Shown here: positions 24,461-34,392 of the stretch, one piece after another | How positions within the stretch are numbered: position 1 is the first letter of the stretch | Layout of the letters: the number at the start of each line of letters is the position of its first letter | Assembly (NCBI GenBank): GCA_037178625.1 | Contig: CM074131.1 | Span: forward strand, 4,588,001-4,652,000 | Direction of reading: 5' to 3' | DNA: 64,000 nt | Origin: Skeletonema tropicum | Lineage: Eukaryota; Bacillariophyta; Thalassiosirophyceae; Thalassiosirales; Thalassiosiraceae | Translations under genes and position numbers: made by a program | Notes under the pieces: model-generated | Told to the model about the DNA's origin: nothing | What the model saw: only the letters and a program-made list of their open reading frames with translations | Databases searched by the model: none

Positions 24461-24478
24461 GCATCAAAGGCTGCCGAA
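24461..24478 (+). promoter_or_regulatory. LRR-family proximal promoter element, gene 1
   Basis: GCATCAAAGGCTGCCGAA lies 79 bases before the ATG of LRR gene 1. It is a variant of the ATCGGCCATCAAAGCGTGCC element found 58-67 bases before the other family members, and is preceded by a GGCCGCAACAGAGGCGAATT block seen in similar form at genes 3 and 4. Confidence 0.5.
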
Positions 24479-24556
24479 TATTACAAATAACGAGATCTGT
24501 TTGAGTACTATTTATACAGAGGGATACTACATAAACAATCTTGCTGTCGTTCCATC

Positions 24557-25492
24557 ATGGAGGTCGAGGGCGATAATATTACGTGGTTCACTTTCACAGG
24601 GGAGGAAGAGATTCCCAACGATGCAACTCATGTCTTCGTTCGTACCAGAGTCGTTCCGGGGTTAACATTCATGCGGCATCCCAACATCGTTGAAGTAGTC
24701 TGTCATGAGGATGTACAACAGATCGAAGTAGAAGCATTCTATCACTGTCCTTCCTTGAGACGAGTCATCATGCCGGGCGTCCTAATTGTTGAAGACGGTG
24801 CATTTAATTTTTGTGAAGCTCTGATGTATGTGGAATGTGGCAACCTTTATTTCATTAGAACCGAGGCATTCAGCAGCTGCACATCATTGAGGAGCATCGA
24901 CTTGACATCCGTCGTATTTGTTGATCGTTATGCATTCCCATATTGTGAAGATTTGACAGACGTGAAATTTAGTAGCAAGCTGGAAACACTTGGGGGTAAC
25001 GCGTTTCACGAATGCACCAATCTGGAACGAATCACCATCCCTTTGAAAGATGGCTTGATAGACAATGATGTATTCAAATACTGTGAAAAATTGAAGCAAG
25101 TCGATCTCGTTGAGGGTGCAATAAATGAGACTATCGCCGCTTTACATTTGGAGGAATGGAGAAATGATATGAATGACGAAATCAATTCAATCAATCAGAT
25201 ACTTCCCCAAGTACTTGATGATTTTGAGAGGGATGAGGATGAGGGGGGTAAGACTAGTGCGATACGAGAGTGGATTGGATCAGTTATTCGCAAAATTACT
25301 CGATACAAAGCACAGCACCAACTCTTGCTGGACGAGGCTGCGACTACACTCCAGCTTGCTTTGCCTCATGATATTATGACGAATGATGTCCTCACTTTTC
25401 TTGCCTTGCCATCACACTCGTTCGATTTGGAAGAGTCGGAAGAAGAAGAAGAAGAATCAGATGAAAGCAATGAAGAGGAATGGGAGGAATAG
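24557..25492 (+). CDS. BspA-like leucine-rich repeat protein, gene 1
   Basis: 311 codons; the ATG at 24557 sits in TTCCATCATGGAGG context shared with three of the other four family members (the fifth has GCCATCATGGAGG). Residues about 40-190 are irregular BspA/TpLRR-type repeats (LRR_5-like) with AFxxCxSL spacing and VIMPGV strands; LRRs of this type usually bind proteins, but no partner can be deduced. Residues about 195-280 are helical and end LQLALPHDIMTNDVLTFLAL. The C-terminus is a strongly acidic Glu/Ser tail (about 20 residues). No signal peptide or membrane segment is seen, so a soluble intracellular location is inferred. It keeps the acidic tail that genes 2-4 lose to a shared stop. 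Confidence 0.85.
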   Translation: MEVEGDNITWFTFTGEEEIPNDATHVFVRTRVVPGLTFMRHPNIVEVVCHEDVQQIEVEAFYHCPSLRRVIMPGVLIVEDGAFNFCEALMYVECGNLYFIRTEAFSSCTSLRSIDLTSVVFVDRYAFPYCEDLTDVKFSSKLETLGGNAFHECTNLERITIPLKDGLIDNDVFKYCEKLKQVDLVEGAINETIAALHLEEWRNDMNDEINSINQILPQVLDDFERDEDEGGKTSAIREWIGSVIRKITRYKAQHQLLLDEAATTLQLALPHDIMTNDVLTFLALPSHSFDLEESEEEEEESDESNEEEWEE

Positions 25493-26424
25493 TGGTGTAA
25501 CAGAGGAGGCAGAGGAGAATTATATCCCGTACTAACAACACTTGGACTTAGCTCTCTTACTCCTATTTATTTTAACTGCTACTACGCACTGGAGTTGCTC
25601 AAACATTTCCTGTTCCGATGAGTGCCATAGAACGGGTAAAAGGAGTGACAGAAGTAGGGCATGTCATGAAAGCACCCTCGACAAGTTTCACTATTTTGAC
25701 GATATTGACCACTTTCTCTCAATCTAACATCTCCATGACCCCACGAGAGTGATTGCAGGAGCAGGGATACATTTCCTCTCGCTTTTAGGTTCATCAAGTG
25801 TTTGTCTGAAACTGTCTGCGAGTGGAAGTCTGATAGTATTATGTAGTGATCGGCACTCCAGTCTCCAGTATATCTTCGACGAAGCTGCGGTAAGAAGCGA
25901 CTCTCCCGTGGTTCCGACTGCAGCGCATTTGTTGGTTCAATGACTCTCTTAGTAGCATACTTGCCTTCTGTCATTGGGGTGAAGGCCCGCGGCCAGCAAC
26001 CAGCAAGAAGTTTGGTTGGTGCTGTTGGTGGTGATCGGTACTTCCGTGTGTCGCGAAAAATCAGAGATCCTGGCGGGAAACAAATGGCACCTCCGCCGAG
26101 GTGCGATTTTCCAAATTTTACACACAAAACACTAACAAAATGGTGAGAGTCATAAATATGGCCATGATACTCGACAAAAATACATAGAGAAGTCTAATCA
26201 TATCATACCAATCAATCATTATACATTATTTGCTGCATAAGTAACTGTAATTCTTCGATATGGAGCACTTATCAACAAAATTGGCACCAAGGACTGAAAT
26301 TTCGAGCTAGAATGACGCATGCCTACGGCATATCTGCATGCCTATTCTTGCTGTTTTGCGAGAGTAATGCTAGTGATGTTGTCCAGTGGTTGAAAAGCAA
26401 CATGAACAACACACCGCCTAACCC
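25493..26424. other. Intergenic DNA with dispersed repeat pieces
   Basis: No convincing gene. It contains CTCCCGTGGTTCCGACTGCAG-like sequence near 25905 related to the 34-kb and 47-kb dispersed repeat, a GTAGTGATCGGCACTCC motif at 25843-25859, and GGTGGTGATCGGTA followed by GTGTGTCGCGAAAAATCAGA at about 26027-26065. A 181-codon minus frame (25582-26127) covers these repeats and shows no family signature. Confidence 0.5.
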
Positions 26425-27297
26425 AGTTTTTTATGTAAATTTCGATTCTGCCATTGGCGGTGGCCGAATCGAGCTCGTTGTGATCGTATGTGGCTCTAAC
26501 CGACGCAGACATAAAATCTGCACATTCCTGGCAACATCAGAACATACTCATATTTACAGCTTTCGGTAATTTAATAACCATGTTGCGTCACAAAGTCCTT
26601 CTATATATTACGATAATTGATAATTAATATCAGTGTTATTAATTTCATGCCAATTACACGTATTGATAGAGTAGTAGGCCGAATCATCCGCAATTGTTTT
26701 GATACCATCCGGTAGGAAAGGTGTAGTTAGCAGTCACAAGATAATGTGAAACCAATGTAAAACGCTCAAAACAGACGGCTGTTGGTGTTGTAAGATGAAA
26801 GGGCCCCTATCTTGCGGAGTAAATATACTCAAAATCTCTTCAGATACTCTTTATGTGATAGGGTAGGGCTCCTCATTTACCACCAAAATATGCTATATTT
26901 CAACCAGTCCAATAATGTCGTAGCCGCAATGAAATAGAGAAACCTGGTCAGGCAGTGTTGATTGTTATATAGTATTCATCACCTCACTGAGTTTTGGCAC
27001 CTTTTCATTCCATTTTCTATCAGATAAACGCATTATTCTTTACGATGTACATGAAGGAAATTATCCATTTTTACCACATGAATTCACTATGCCACCACAT
27101 GCGTCATAGAGCACTCAGACACACTTTCAAAATAATAGATAGCCGCCGAATAGTATATAGTTGGCACCTGCAACGTTGTTAAGTGGCAGAGCAACTCCAA
27201 CTATTCATCTGAAGACCATAGTGGAAGCGCATCATCAACCTGCCATCTTCCGGCACCCTTACTTTGGTGTCATAGCATGTAGCGATGGCGTTGGTCT
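26425..27297 (+). repeat. About 870-bp dispersed repeat, copy 1
   Basis: Aligns, with many substitutions and small indels, to the reverse complement of 40333-41215. Shared landmarks include GTGGCTCTAACC / GCGGCTCTAACC followed by ATAAAATCTGCACA, TTTCATGCCAATT, GCCGCAATGAAATAGAGA and TTGATTGTTATAT. Neither copy has a conserved long frame, so it is probably an old non-coding transposable element family. Confidence 0.7.
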
Positions 27298-27711
27298 GTG
27301 ATCAAATGAGGGCATCGCTTCACAGAAATAGTGTTGGAGAGAGAGTTGCTGCAGTACGGTCGTCTAAATTTATGTGTAGGTAGTGTTTACGGTGTCGACG
27401 CGATAGGGGTCGAGGTGCGCCATGGTGGTGTGGAGTTGTGTGGGCGGTGCCAATTTCTCCGAGGTGCGATTTTGTTCCCGCCAGTAGTAAGTAATCTGCG
27501 GGGGAGAGAGTGAGGTGGCGAGGTGTGGATGGAATGAATCCATCAACTTTCCTTCGGACGATTAGACCAGGCCTTGAACATCTGCTCTACTATTATTCTC
27601 TAGCGAAAGGTACTATTGCATCAACCCAATAATCACAATCGTGCCATTTTCTCTGGGGGGAGAGAGGTGAAAATAAAGGTGCAGACAGCTGATTGAATAA
27701 ATATATTTAAT

Positions 27712-27731
27712 ATCGGTCATCAAAGCGTGCC
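27712..27731 (+). promoter_or_regulatory. LRR-family proximal promoter element, gene 2
   Basis: ATCGGTCATCAAAGCGTGCC ends 61 bases before the ATG of LRR gene 2. The preceding ~180 bases (TTCGGACGATTAGACC, ACTATTGCATCAA, GGGAGAGAGGTGAAA) are also shared with genes 3 and 4. Confidence 0.6.
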
Positions 27732-27791
27732 TAATTATTCTCAATCTATCTTCGAGGGAATTCACATATAATATCTCGCTGTTGTTCCATC

Positions 27792-28673
27792 ATGGAGGTT
27801 GCGGCCGAGGGCAATAATAATATTACGTGGTTTACTTTCACAGGAGAGGAAGAGATTCCCGACGATGCAACTCATGTCTTCGTTCGTACCAGAGTCGTTC
27901 CGGCGTTGGCGTTCAGTCATCATCCCAATATCATTGCTGTAGTCTTTCACGAGGATGTTGAAGAAATCGAAGTATACGCATTCGAGCGCTGTCCTTCCTT
28001 AAAAATAGTAATCATGCCGGGCGTCCTAATCGTTGAAGATGGTGCATTCGATAGTTGTGAAGCTCTGATGTATGTGGAATGTGGCGAACTTTATTTCATT
28101 AGAACCGAGGCATTCCGCAACTGCAAATCATTGAGGATCATCTACTTGCCATCTGCTGCAGTGGTTGAGGGCCGTGCATTCAGTGGTTGTGACCTCCTGA
28201 GAGACGCAAAATTTAGTGACATGCTGGATACAATTGGGGGTGGGGCATTCCATAAATGCACCTCTCTGGAACAAATAACCATCCCTTTGAAAGATGGTAT
28301 GATCACCGCGACAGACATATTCGCGGAGTGTGGCAATTTGAATCACGTAGATCTGGTTGACGGAGAAGTGTATGAGACCATCGCCGCTTTACATTTGGAG
28401 GAATGGAGAAATGATATGAATGAAGGAATTGATTCAATAAATTGGATTCTTCCCGATGTAAAAGCTGGTGAGACAGAACTCGATCCTGGGCGTAAGGCTG
28501 TGGCGATACAAACGTGGATTAGTTTAACTCTTCGCCAAATTACTCGCTACCAAGCACAGCACCAACTCTTGCTGAACGAGGCTGCGACTACACTTCAGCT
28601 TGCTTTGCCTCAAGATATTGTGACGAATGATGTCCTCACTTTTCTCAACTTGCCATCATACTCTTTTGAATGA
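27792..28673 (+). CDS. BspA-like leucine-rich repeat protein, gene 2
   Basis: 293 codons from the ATG in conserved TTCCATCATGG context. Same architecture as gene 1: a short N-terminal WFTFTGEEEIPDDATHVFVR strand region, BspA-like repeats with VIMPGVLIVEDGAF, and a helical C-terminal module. The stop TGA follows SYSFE. The bases after the stop continue in the same frame as an acidic stretch (VDPEEYRADESDGD) corresponding to the tail of gene 1, so the tail was lost by a nonsense change or is reached by read-through. Molecular role unknown. Confidence 0.85.
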   Translation: MEVAAEGNNNITWFTFTGEEEIPDDATHVFVRTRVVPALAFSHHPNIIAVVFHEDVEEIEVYAFERCPSLKIVIMPGVLIVEDGAFDSCEALMYVECGELYFIRTEAFRNCKSLRIIYLPSAAVVEGRAFSGCDLLRDAKFSDMLDTIGGGAFHKCTSLEQITIPLKDGMITATDIFAECGNLNHVDLVDGEVYETIAALHLEEWRNDMNEGIDSINWILPDVKAGETELDPGRKAVAIQTWISLTLRQITRYQAQHQLLLNEAATTLQLALPQDIVTNDVLTFLNLPSYSFE

Positions 28674-29454
28674 GTAGATCCGGAAGAATATAGAGCAGAT
28701 GAAAGTGACGGGGACATTAATTGGGAATTGCTTAATCACGGGAACCGCTTAATCTTAATTTAAGAGGGTGCGCGGAGATAGCACGAAGAGGGTGAGGCGG
28801 TTGACCAACGAGAGCGATCTCGAGAGGGGAAAATTGGATGTTATCCCATTTGGGGCTAAACTCTGGATTGTGGCTAAAAGAGCTAGAGAAAGAAGGTAGC
28901 AGCGGGAGAAGTAGCTAGCTGTTGATAACACTATTAACCACTAAGCCTTAGTGGTTGATAGTGTTATCAACACTAGCAGTAAGAGTCACTCCATTTTTCA
29001 TGCACCTAACTTTTCAATACTGCTACTACTATTACTACTACCGGAATTGCGCAAACAAACTCTCCCATATGACGACTGCAGCGCTGTTTAACTCTGCCCT
29101 CGGCGTACTTATGATCCAATTTGTTGGTTAATGGTTAGTTGCCGTGGTGGGTTGGTGGTGATCGGTACTCACTTGTGTCGCGAAAAATCGACCTAATTCC
29201 TCTTGCCGTTTGCTGTCGGTCGTCCGTCGTCATTGTCGATGATGTGAATGAACCCATCAATAATTATTTCCCTTCGGACGATTAGACCGGCGTTGGACAG
29301 CTGCTCTATTTCTCTCTCTAGAAAAGGACTATTGCATCAATATCACAATCGTTGCCTGGTTGCCATTTCCTCTCTGGAGGGAGAGAGGTGAAATAAAGTG
29401 TGCGGAGAATTCTATTCAGCGGCCGCATCAGAGGCAAATTTATAAATATTTAAT
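28674..29454. other. Intergenic region between LRR genes 2 and 3
   Basis: Contains the acidic-tail remnant of gene 2, a 51-bp palindrome (28921-28971), the distal motif TTGGTGGTGATCGGTACTCA followed by CTTGTGTCGCGAAAAATC at about 29153-29190, and from 29270 the ~180-base promoter block shared with LRR genes 2 and 4. No gene seen. Confidence 0.6.
28921..28971. repeat. 51-bp near-perfect palindrome
   Basis: Arms GTTGATAACACTATTAACCA plus CTAAG and CTTAG plus TGGTTGATAGTGTTATCAAC are complementary over 25 bases with one mismatch around a single central base. Placed about 250 bases downstream of LRR gene 2. Could be a terminator-like hairpin or a tiny palindromic element. Confidence 0.85.
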
Positions 29455-29477
29455 ATCGGCCATCAAAGCGTGCCGAA
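29455..29477 (+). promoter_or_regulatory. LRR-family proximal promoter element, gene 3
   Basis: ATCGGCCATCAAAGCGTGCC (then GAA) ends 67 bases before the ATG of LRR gene 3. A TTTATAAATATTTAATATCG stretch precedes it and could serve as a TATA-like region. Confidence 0.6.
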
Positions 29478-29543
29478 CTGATTGATCTTTGAGAAATCTT
29501 TCTTCGAGTGATATTACATAAACAATCTTGCTGCTGTTCCATC

Positions 29544-30416
29544 ATGGAGGGCGAGGGCGATAATAATACATGGTTCAATTTTACAGGTTATGAAGAGGTT
29601 CCCGACGATGCCACTCATGTCTTCGTTCGTACCAGAGTCGTTCCGGAGGCGGCATTCATGCAGCATCCCAACATCGTTGAAGTTATCTGTCACGAGGATG
29701 TTGAAGAAATCGAAGTATACGCATTCGAGCGCTGTCCTTCCTTGAAACGAGTCATCATGCCGGGCGTCCTAATTGTTGAAGACGGTGCATTCCATAGTTG
29801 TCAAGCTCTGATGCATGTGGAGTGTGGCAAACTTTATTTCATTAGATCCGAGGCATTCGGCAACTGCAAATCATTGGGGAGCATCGACTTGACATCTGCT
29901 GCAGTGGTTGAGGGCCGTGCATTCTGTGGTTGTGAAGCTCTTACACACGCCAAATTTAGTGACAAGTTGGATACAATTGAGGAGAGGGCATTCCATAAAT
30001 GCACCAATCTGGAACAAATCACCATCCCGTTGAAAGATGGCATGATCACTGCGCCTGATATATTCGCGGAGTGTCACAATTTGAAGCGTGTAGATCTTGT
30101 TGACGGGGAAGTACATGAGACCATCGCTGCTTTACATTTGGAGGAATGGAAAGATGATATGAATGAAGGAATTGATTTAATGAATCAGATTCTTCCCAGT
30201 ATAAAAGCTGGTGAAACAGAATTCGATCCTGGGAATAAGACTGTGGCGATACAAACGTGGATTAGTTTAAGTCTTCGCCAAATTACTCACTACCAAGCAC
30301 AGCAGCAGCTCTTGCTGAACGAGGCGGCAACTACACTCCAGCTTGCTTTGCCTCAAGATATTGTGATGAATAATGTCCTCTCTTTTCTCGACTTACCATC
30401 ATACTCTTTTGAATGA
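29544..30416 (+). CDS. BspA-like leucine-rich repeat protein, gene 3
   Basis: 290 codons from the ATG at 29544 (MEGEGDNNTWF). An upstream in-frame GTG at 29508 was not used, because the TTCCATCATGGAGG start context is shared across the family. Very close to gene 2 (same AFERCPSLK, VEGRAF, DIFAEC repeats) and adjacent to it, consistent with tandem duplication. The frame stops with TGA after SYSFE, but the next codons read VEPEEEADESEDYG, the ancestral acidic tail. The ~100 bases beyond are shared with the 3' flank of gene 4. Function unknown. Confidence 0.85.
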   Translation: MEGEGDNNTWFNFTGYEEVPDDATHVFVRTRVVPEAAFMQHPNIVEVICHEDVEEIEVYAFERCPSLKRVIMPGVLIVEDGAFHSCQALMHVECGKLYFIRSEAFGNCKSLGSIDLTSAAVVEGRAFCGCEALTHAKFSDKLDTIEERAFHKCTNLEQITIPLKDGMITAPDIFAECHNLKRVDLVDGEVHETIAALHLEEWKDDMNEGIDLMNQILPSIKAGETEFDPGNKTVAIQTWISLSLRQITHYQAQQQLLLNEAATTLQLALPQDIVMNNVLSFLDLPSYSFE

Positions 30417-30477
30417 GTAGAGCCGGAAGAAGAAGCAGATGAAAGCGAAGATTATGGTGTCTTTCTAACACTGAATT

Positions 30478-30583
30478 TGAAGATCACTAAGAATATAGGA
30501 AGATCTCCAACAAAGTACTTTTACTTTTTCGCACGACCACGGTTGAAGATGGGTTTATCTCTTTCGATATCTTCGTTCAAATC
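30478..30583 (+). repeat. 3' flank shared by LRR genes 3 and 4, copy 1
   Basis: Matches 47110-47215 closely: AAGAATATAGGAAGATCTC, TTACTTTTTCGCACGACCAC, then GATATCTTCGT. It shows that the duplicated segments extended past the coding ends. Confidence 0.75.
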
Positions 30584-30589
30584 ATTCAA

Positions 30590-30905
30590 TCAGTGGCAGC
30601 GTTGGAATGCCAACTTTACGATTTCCGTCATTTGGTAATAATTTTGGAATGCATACGCTTTGACGATCTTGACGCCCAGCAATTCAACACTCATCAATGA
30701 ACGATTGCCAAGGAAAGCCTCATCCTCAATTATTCCGATATCATCGTGAAATTCGATGTAGATTAGAAGAACACGACATTTGAATTTTGACAGACTTATG
30801 AATTCTTGCACGTCTCACACCATCGAGCACTCGTTGATCGACGCTCATGTAGACAAAAATCTCATCAGATGATCCTGAACTGCTGCTGAGACGGATTAGA
30901 GAGGA
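30590..30905 (-). pseudogene. LRR-family relic from a different subfamily
   Basis: On the minus strand one frame reads SSSGSSDEIFVYMSVDQRV then VRRARIHKSVKI, and a second frame continues EFHDDIGIIEDEAF, then SLMSVELLGVKIV and AYAF. Together they form the N-terminus and first two repeats of a BspA-like LRR protein, separated by a frameshift and truncated after about 75 residues. The N-terminal style differs from genes 1-5 and the orientation is opposite, so this is a relic of another subfamily member. Confidence 0.6.
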
Positions 30906-31297
30906 AACTGACAAGGGCATCCCAAATGATATCTTCTTTCAATGTGGACTTATTCTCTTTGCGTGTCGATGGAGTTTTTGTGTCAAATAGATAAGCCATG
31001 CCCAGGCCGTCTCAAGACTTCCCTCGCCACCCTCCAACCGACCAAACCGCAATGGAGCGCGTAGCTCGTCGTGATTCATTTATGTACCATTAAGGCCACG
31101 CTCTACGTCATACATTCACAATATGGCAACGGCGACGGTAAACATAAATATTATTTCTTTGTCATCCTGATTGACCCTCGGGCGTAGAGAGTAGGAACTA
31201 AAATAATCGTATCATAACGTGTCGTCATCATCCATCGTGACTATTGAAATTGGAAGTTGAAATAGGAGACTGAATGAAGACTGACTGAGATTCAATT

Positions 31298-31456
31298 GTT
31301 TCACAAAAGTTGTTGCAAGATTTCACAGAAGTTTCGCACTCTTCGCGCACACTGGTGTGGAAGTAGGTGGAAGTGTGTGCGAGGTGTGTGCCAAGTGCCA
31401 AGTGTGCGCGAAGTCTGCGAAACTTCTGTGAAATCTTGCAACAACTTTTGTGAAAC
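31298..31456. repeat. Large hairpin element 1
   Basis: Perfect 40-base arms at 31298-31337 and 31417-31456 (GTTTCACAAAAGTTGTTGCA inwards), extended inside by a partly paired CTTCGCGCACAC / GTGTGCGCGAAG section. Flanked by GAGATTCAATTG on the left and CTTTCTTTACATGA on the right, the same flanks as the next hairpin. Confidence 0.9.
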
Positions 31457-31490
31457 TTTCTTTACATGAAAGGTTGTGAGATTCAATTGT

Positions 31491-31657
31491 TTTCACAAAA
31501 GTTGTTGCAAGATTTCACAGAAGTTTCACGCACCTAGCACGCACCTAGCACGCACCTCGCACTGTGCGAGATGCGTGCTAGGTGCTTGCTAGGTGCGTGC
31601 TAGGTGCGTGCGAGGTGTGTGAAACTTCTGTGAAATCTTGTAACAACTTTTGTGAAA
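31491..31657. repeat. Large hairpin element 2
   Basis: Same outer arms as the hairpin 190 bases upstream (39 bases, one mismatch) but a different inner stem made of repeated GCACCTAGCAC / GTGCTAGGTGC units, so nearly the whole 167 bp folds back. The pair is a tandem duplication whose central parts differ. Confidence 0.9.
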
Positions 31658-31659
31658 CT

Positions 31660-33558
31660 TTCTTTACATGAAGAAAGGTTCATCATGTAGGTAATATAAT
31701 TGCTGAAAGATCATAAGTACGCATCATCACTCATCACACAAAAACGGTGGCCGCCATGATCCGCCATGGCTGCCGAATGTGGCCGCTCTCTCTAGCTAGA
31801 GAGGAAACCACTGAACCGTAACTTGCCGACTAATGCTGTTTGGACAGTTCCTTATGATCGTACTACAGAGCATGTTTGGCTACCTAATTTAAGGTGGTTC
31901 GCAACAGGTGATAGGATAGCGCGCTGTCGAATTTTAACACAAGTCTAAGTTGGTCAAAATAGTAACGGAGACACCCCTCCCTTCTCCACCATAAAAGCCC
32001 CCACCTCGATAACTCTGTGTCCACATCGGGCGAACGAACCGGGACACGGCCGGCGTCGATGGTGGGGGGCTGGCGCAAGGGCAACGGCGAACCAGGCCAA
32101 ACCATGGGAGAGCAATTACCGGCGGCGTTCCCTCCGATGAAGAAACATGCCGGGAGGATGGCACAAATTAGAAAAATATGGTAACGCATCGAATTATCCT
32201 TCCATTAATACAACTGAGCCGACCCAACAGTGCAAATAGCGCTGCATCATTGAGAAGGATTTGGGAGGGAGCGTCTGCTTCTTCCCCCCCCCCGATGAAC
32301 CAACTTAATGGGGCCGGTGAAGACACCGAGTATCACACGACGTCACGATCGTCAACTTATCTCGACCAGCGGAGCGCAACACAATGTAGGGAGGACGAGA
32401 GTAAAGCAGTGTGTCTACAGTAGCGTGAACTACAAATATCAGAGCGGGGGAGACACAGATGGATGAAAAAGAGGGATATTAAGTGACAAGTCGGGGAAAG
32501 AAAGGGAGAATAGATCAAGAGTATCCAACGGCAGTAAGAGATAGCATAGGAGGAGAGCTGAAATCTGGTACAAGTGATTCAGGAATTTGTGGGAGTCTTA
32601 GATAGCTTCGTAGATGAGTGTATATAGCGAGTACACTCGTCAAGAACCACTGGGAACCATGCGGGAACATCATAGGGAAAGACGAACCGGGAAGAGAGAA
32701 ATATATAGAGATAGATAGAAAGAGGGAGATAGAAAGCCTCTCAGTGTAGCATCGCTTCTACGCAATCAAATTGACTGGGCAGTGTTAATGCGGAAGTTTG
32801 TAAGTGCCTTCATCCGTTGTATCGTTGTCACTCCAACATCGTGGAAGATTCGTCTGTATTACATCTTTTCCACAAAAACTATGGAACAACGTGAGTATCA
32901 CCGCCGATTACAATGTGCCACTAGAAGCGGATCATGCCCGTCGTGACGACGATAGGTACGAAAGAGAGAGAGAGAGAGAGATAGGAAGAGATAGAGAGAA
33001 CCAGACTTGAACATTCTCACAGTTTCATTGAGTATTCGTAATCTTCTCCCGAGAGAAGTAGGGTGCGCACCCGAAGAAAGAAGAGGCAGGTGTTGATGAA
33101 TGTATCAGAGAACTGGCAGTAGTACCGGTCCGACGACATTCCCTCCTTAGATACGAGATACGAACCGTAGATGACAACTACTACCGTAATCCGAATCAGC
33201 CAGTTAGGGAAGTCCATGCAATGGAGAAGATCTAGAGCTTCAGTATCATAAGCGACATCGAGCAATGGGATGAGAATTTCACAACCACACACTGTACATA
33301 CCCAGTTTTACTGAGTAGACAATGGACTTTATGCGGGTCTGACATGAAAACAATGTCAATGTGGAACCGCACCGAAGACCGTTGCAAGAGTGAGAACTGA
33401 CTTAGTACATGGAAGTACACCAGCAAACAAAAGAATGGTTGAGGCATCAAACAAGGGTATCACCCTTATAATCCTGGCCTGATTGAAAGATAGCAGACTT
33501 GGGGTGCGAACTGGGAAATAATAGCTGCTACAGCACATGTCCGTTATCAATACCATAG
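31660..33558. other. Gene-poor stretch
   Basis: No recognisable gene. Purine-rich sequence with GAGA microsatellite at 32955-32990. A 101-codon minus frame at 31884-32189 begins with a hydrophobic signal-like segment (HIFLICAILPACFFIGG), but the rest has no family feature. Confidence 0.4.
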
Positions 33559-33612
33559 ATAATGTCGCCTCTTGAGGGCCCACCAGACGTACTTTAAAAT
33601 TTCTGTTACATA
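33559..33612 (+). repeat. Dispersed repeat fragment; empty site for the 60-kb transposon
   Basis: ATGTCGCCTCTTGAGGGCCC then ACC, AG, ACGTACTTTAAAATTTCTG and TTAC is continuous here. At 60071-60997 the same sequence is split by an ~880-bp inverted-repeat element. It is therefore an unoccupied paralogous target. Confidence 0.75.
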
Positions 33613-33806
33613 TATATATAGTAACGGAGACACGCCATACTACGTGCAGACGGTATATCATTAGGTCGTTTGCATCCTTTATTGCACTTCTTTAATCACG
33701 AATTGTTATCAACTTGTTGTCAAATAGACCTGCGGCACACCGGCTGGTCGACACAATCTGTCACGATGGTCGTCGTCTCTTTCTAGGTTGAGTATCTGAG
33801 AGCGAA

Positions 33807-34094
33807 TTGGATAAGAGGAGCAAAGTGTTTCATTACACTCCAGTCGATGCTGACAACTCATTGATGTGGCAGAATGCGGGTCGTTCGGGCATAGATCAAT
33901 TGAGTTTAATCATGTCACCTGTTGCCGCTTCTCAGGATGCCAGCGGCGAATATACGAAGAAGTGGTGTCCCGAGCTATCAAAGCTAAAAATTAACGGAAA
34001 TCTTAAAGTACGTCATGGTTGGCCCTCCAGGGGCGAAATTATCTACAATTATCTAGAGCAATGTCACAAGTTACTACCCTTCGAGTGTAATTAA
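33807..34094 (+). pseudogene. Cryptochrome/photolyase C-terminal fragment
   Basis: The translation has DADNSLMWQNAGRSGIDQ, then SPVAASQDASGEYTKKW and PELSKL. This order matches the FAD-binding C-terminal part of the cryptochrome/photolyase family (an L-x-DAD...W segment, then DP-x-GEYxRxWxPEL). Only about 50 family-like residues are present; downstream becomes unrelated and ends after FECN. Sequence upstream of 33800 contains frame-disrupted remains. It is read as a decayed fragment, not a working photoreceptor. Subfamily assignment is not attempted. Confidence 0.5.
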
Positions 34095-34223
34095 GCAAAT
34101 AACCAACAGTTTTTCCATCACCCCGGAATTAGCAAAGAGGCAGTGATATGAAATTCCAAACCAAGTAATGGTCTTTTTTCCCAGATCGCACTCCGAGCTG
34201 CGACACCTCAAACAGCCAGGATT

Positions 34224-34295
34224 TGGCACGGGGGAGACTCGAACCCAAGACCCCGAACCATAAGAGAGGCGGTGATACCACTACACCACACCACC
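34224..34295 (-). tRNA. tRNA-like sequence, probably pseudogene or SINE head
   Basis: On the minus strand an A box TGGTGTAGTGG (34278-34288) and a B box GGTTCGAGTCT are spaced as in a tRNA, and a four-pair D stem (GGTG/CACC) is intact. The anticodon stem and the acceptor stem (GGTGGTG against CCGTGCC) pair poorly and the T stem is only partly paired, so a functional tRNA is unlikely. No anticodon is assigned with confidence. Confidence 0.45.
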
Positions 34296-34392
34296 TCCCC
34301 CGAGCTATCAAAGCTACCAAAAGCCGAACTACACGCGCCTTGGGAAGCTCCAGCACAAGTGCTACATGCTGCACGTGTCATAAAGTAATCTC

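Noticed and set aside
25582..26127. 181-codon minus-strand frame
   Set aside because: Covers dispersed repeat pieces and the distal promoter-like motif; no domain, and related repeats elsewhere do not keep the frame.
7741..31657. Possible CRISPR-like array among short repeats
   Set aside because: Repeats are TIRs, hairpins or AT-rich direct repeats without regular spacers; the DNA is eukaryotic.
31884..32189. 101-codon minus frame with a signal-like N-terminus
   Set aside because: Only the first 25 residues look meaningful; the rest is Pro/Arg-rich and ends in a short sequence (AGTAACGGAGACAC) that recurs at 33619 as repeat DNA.
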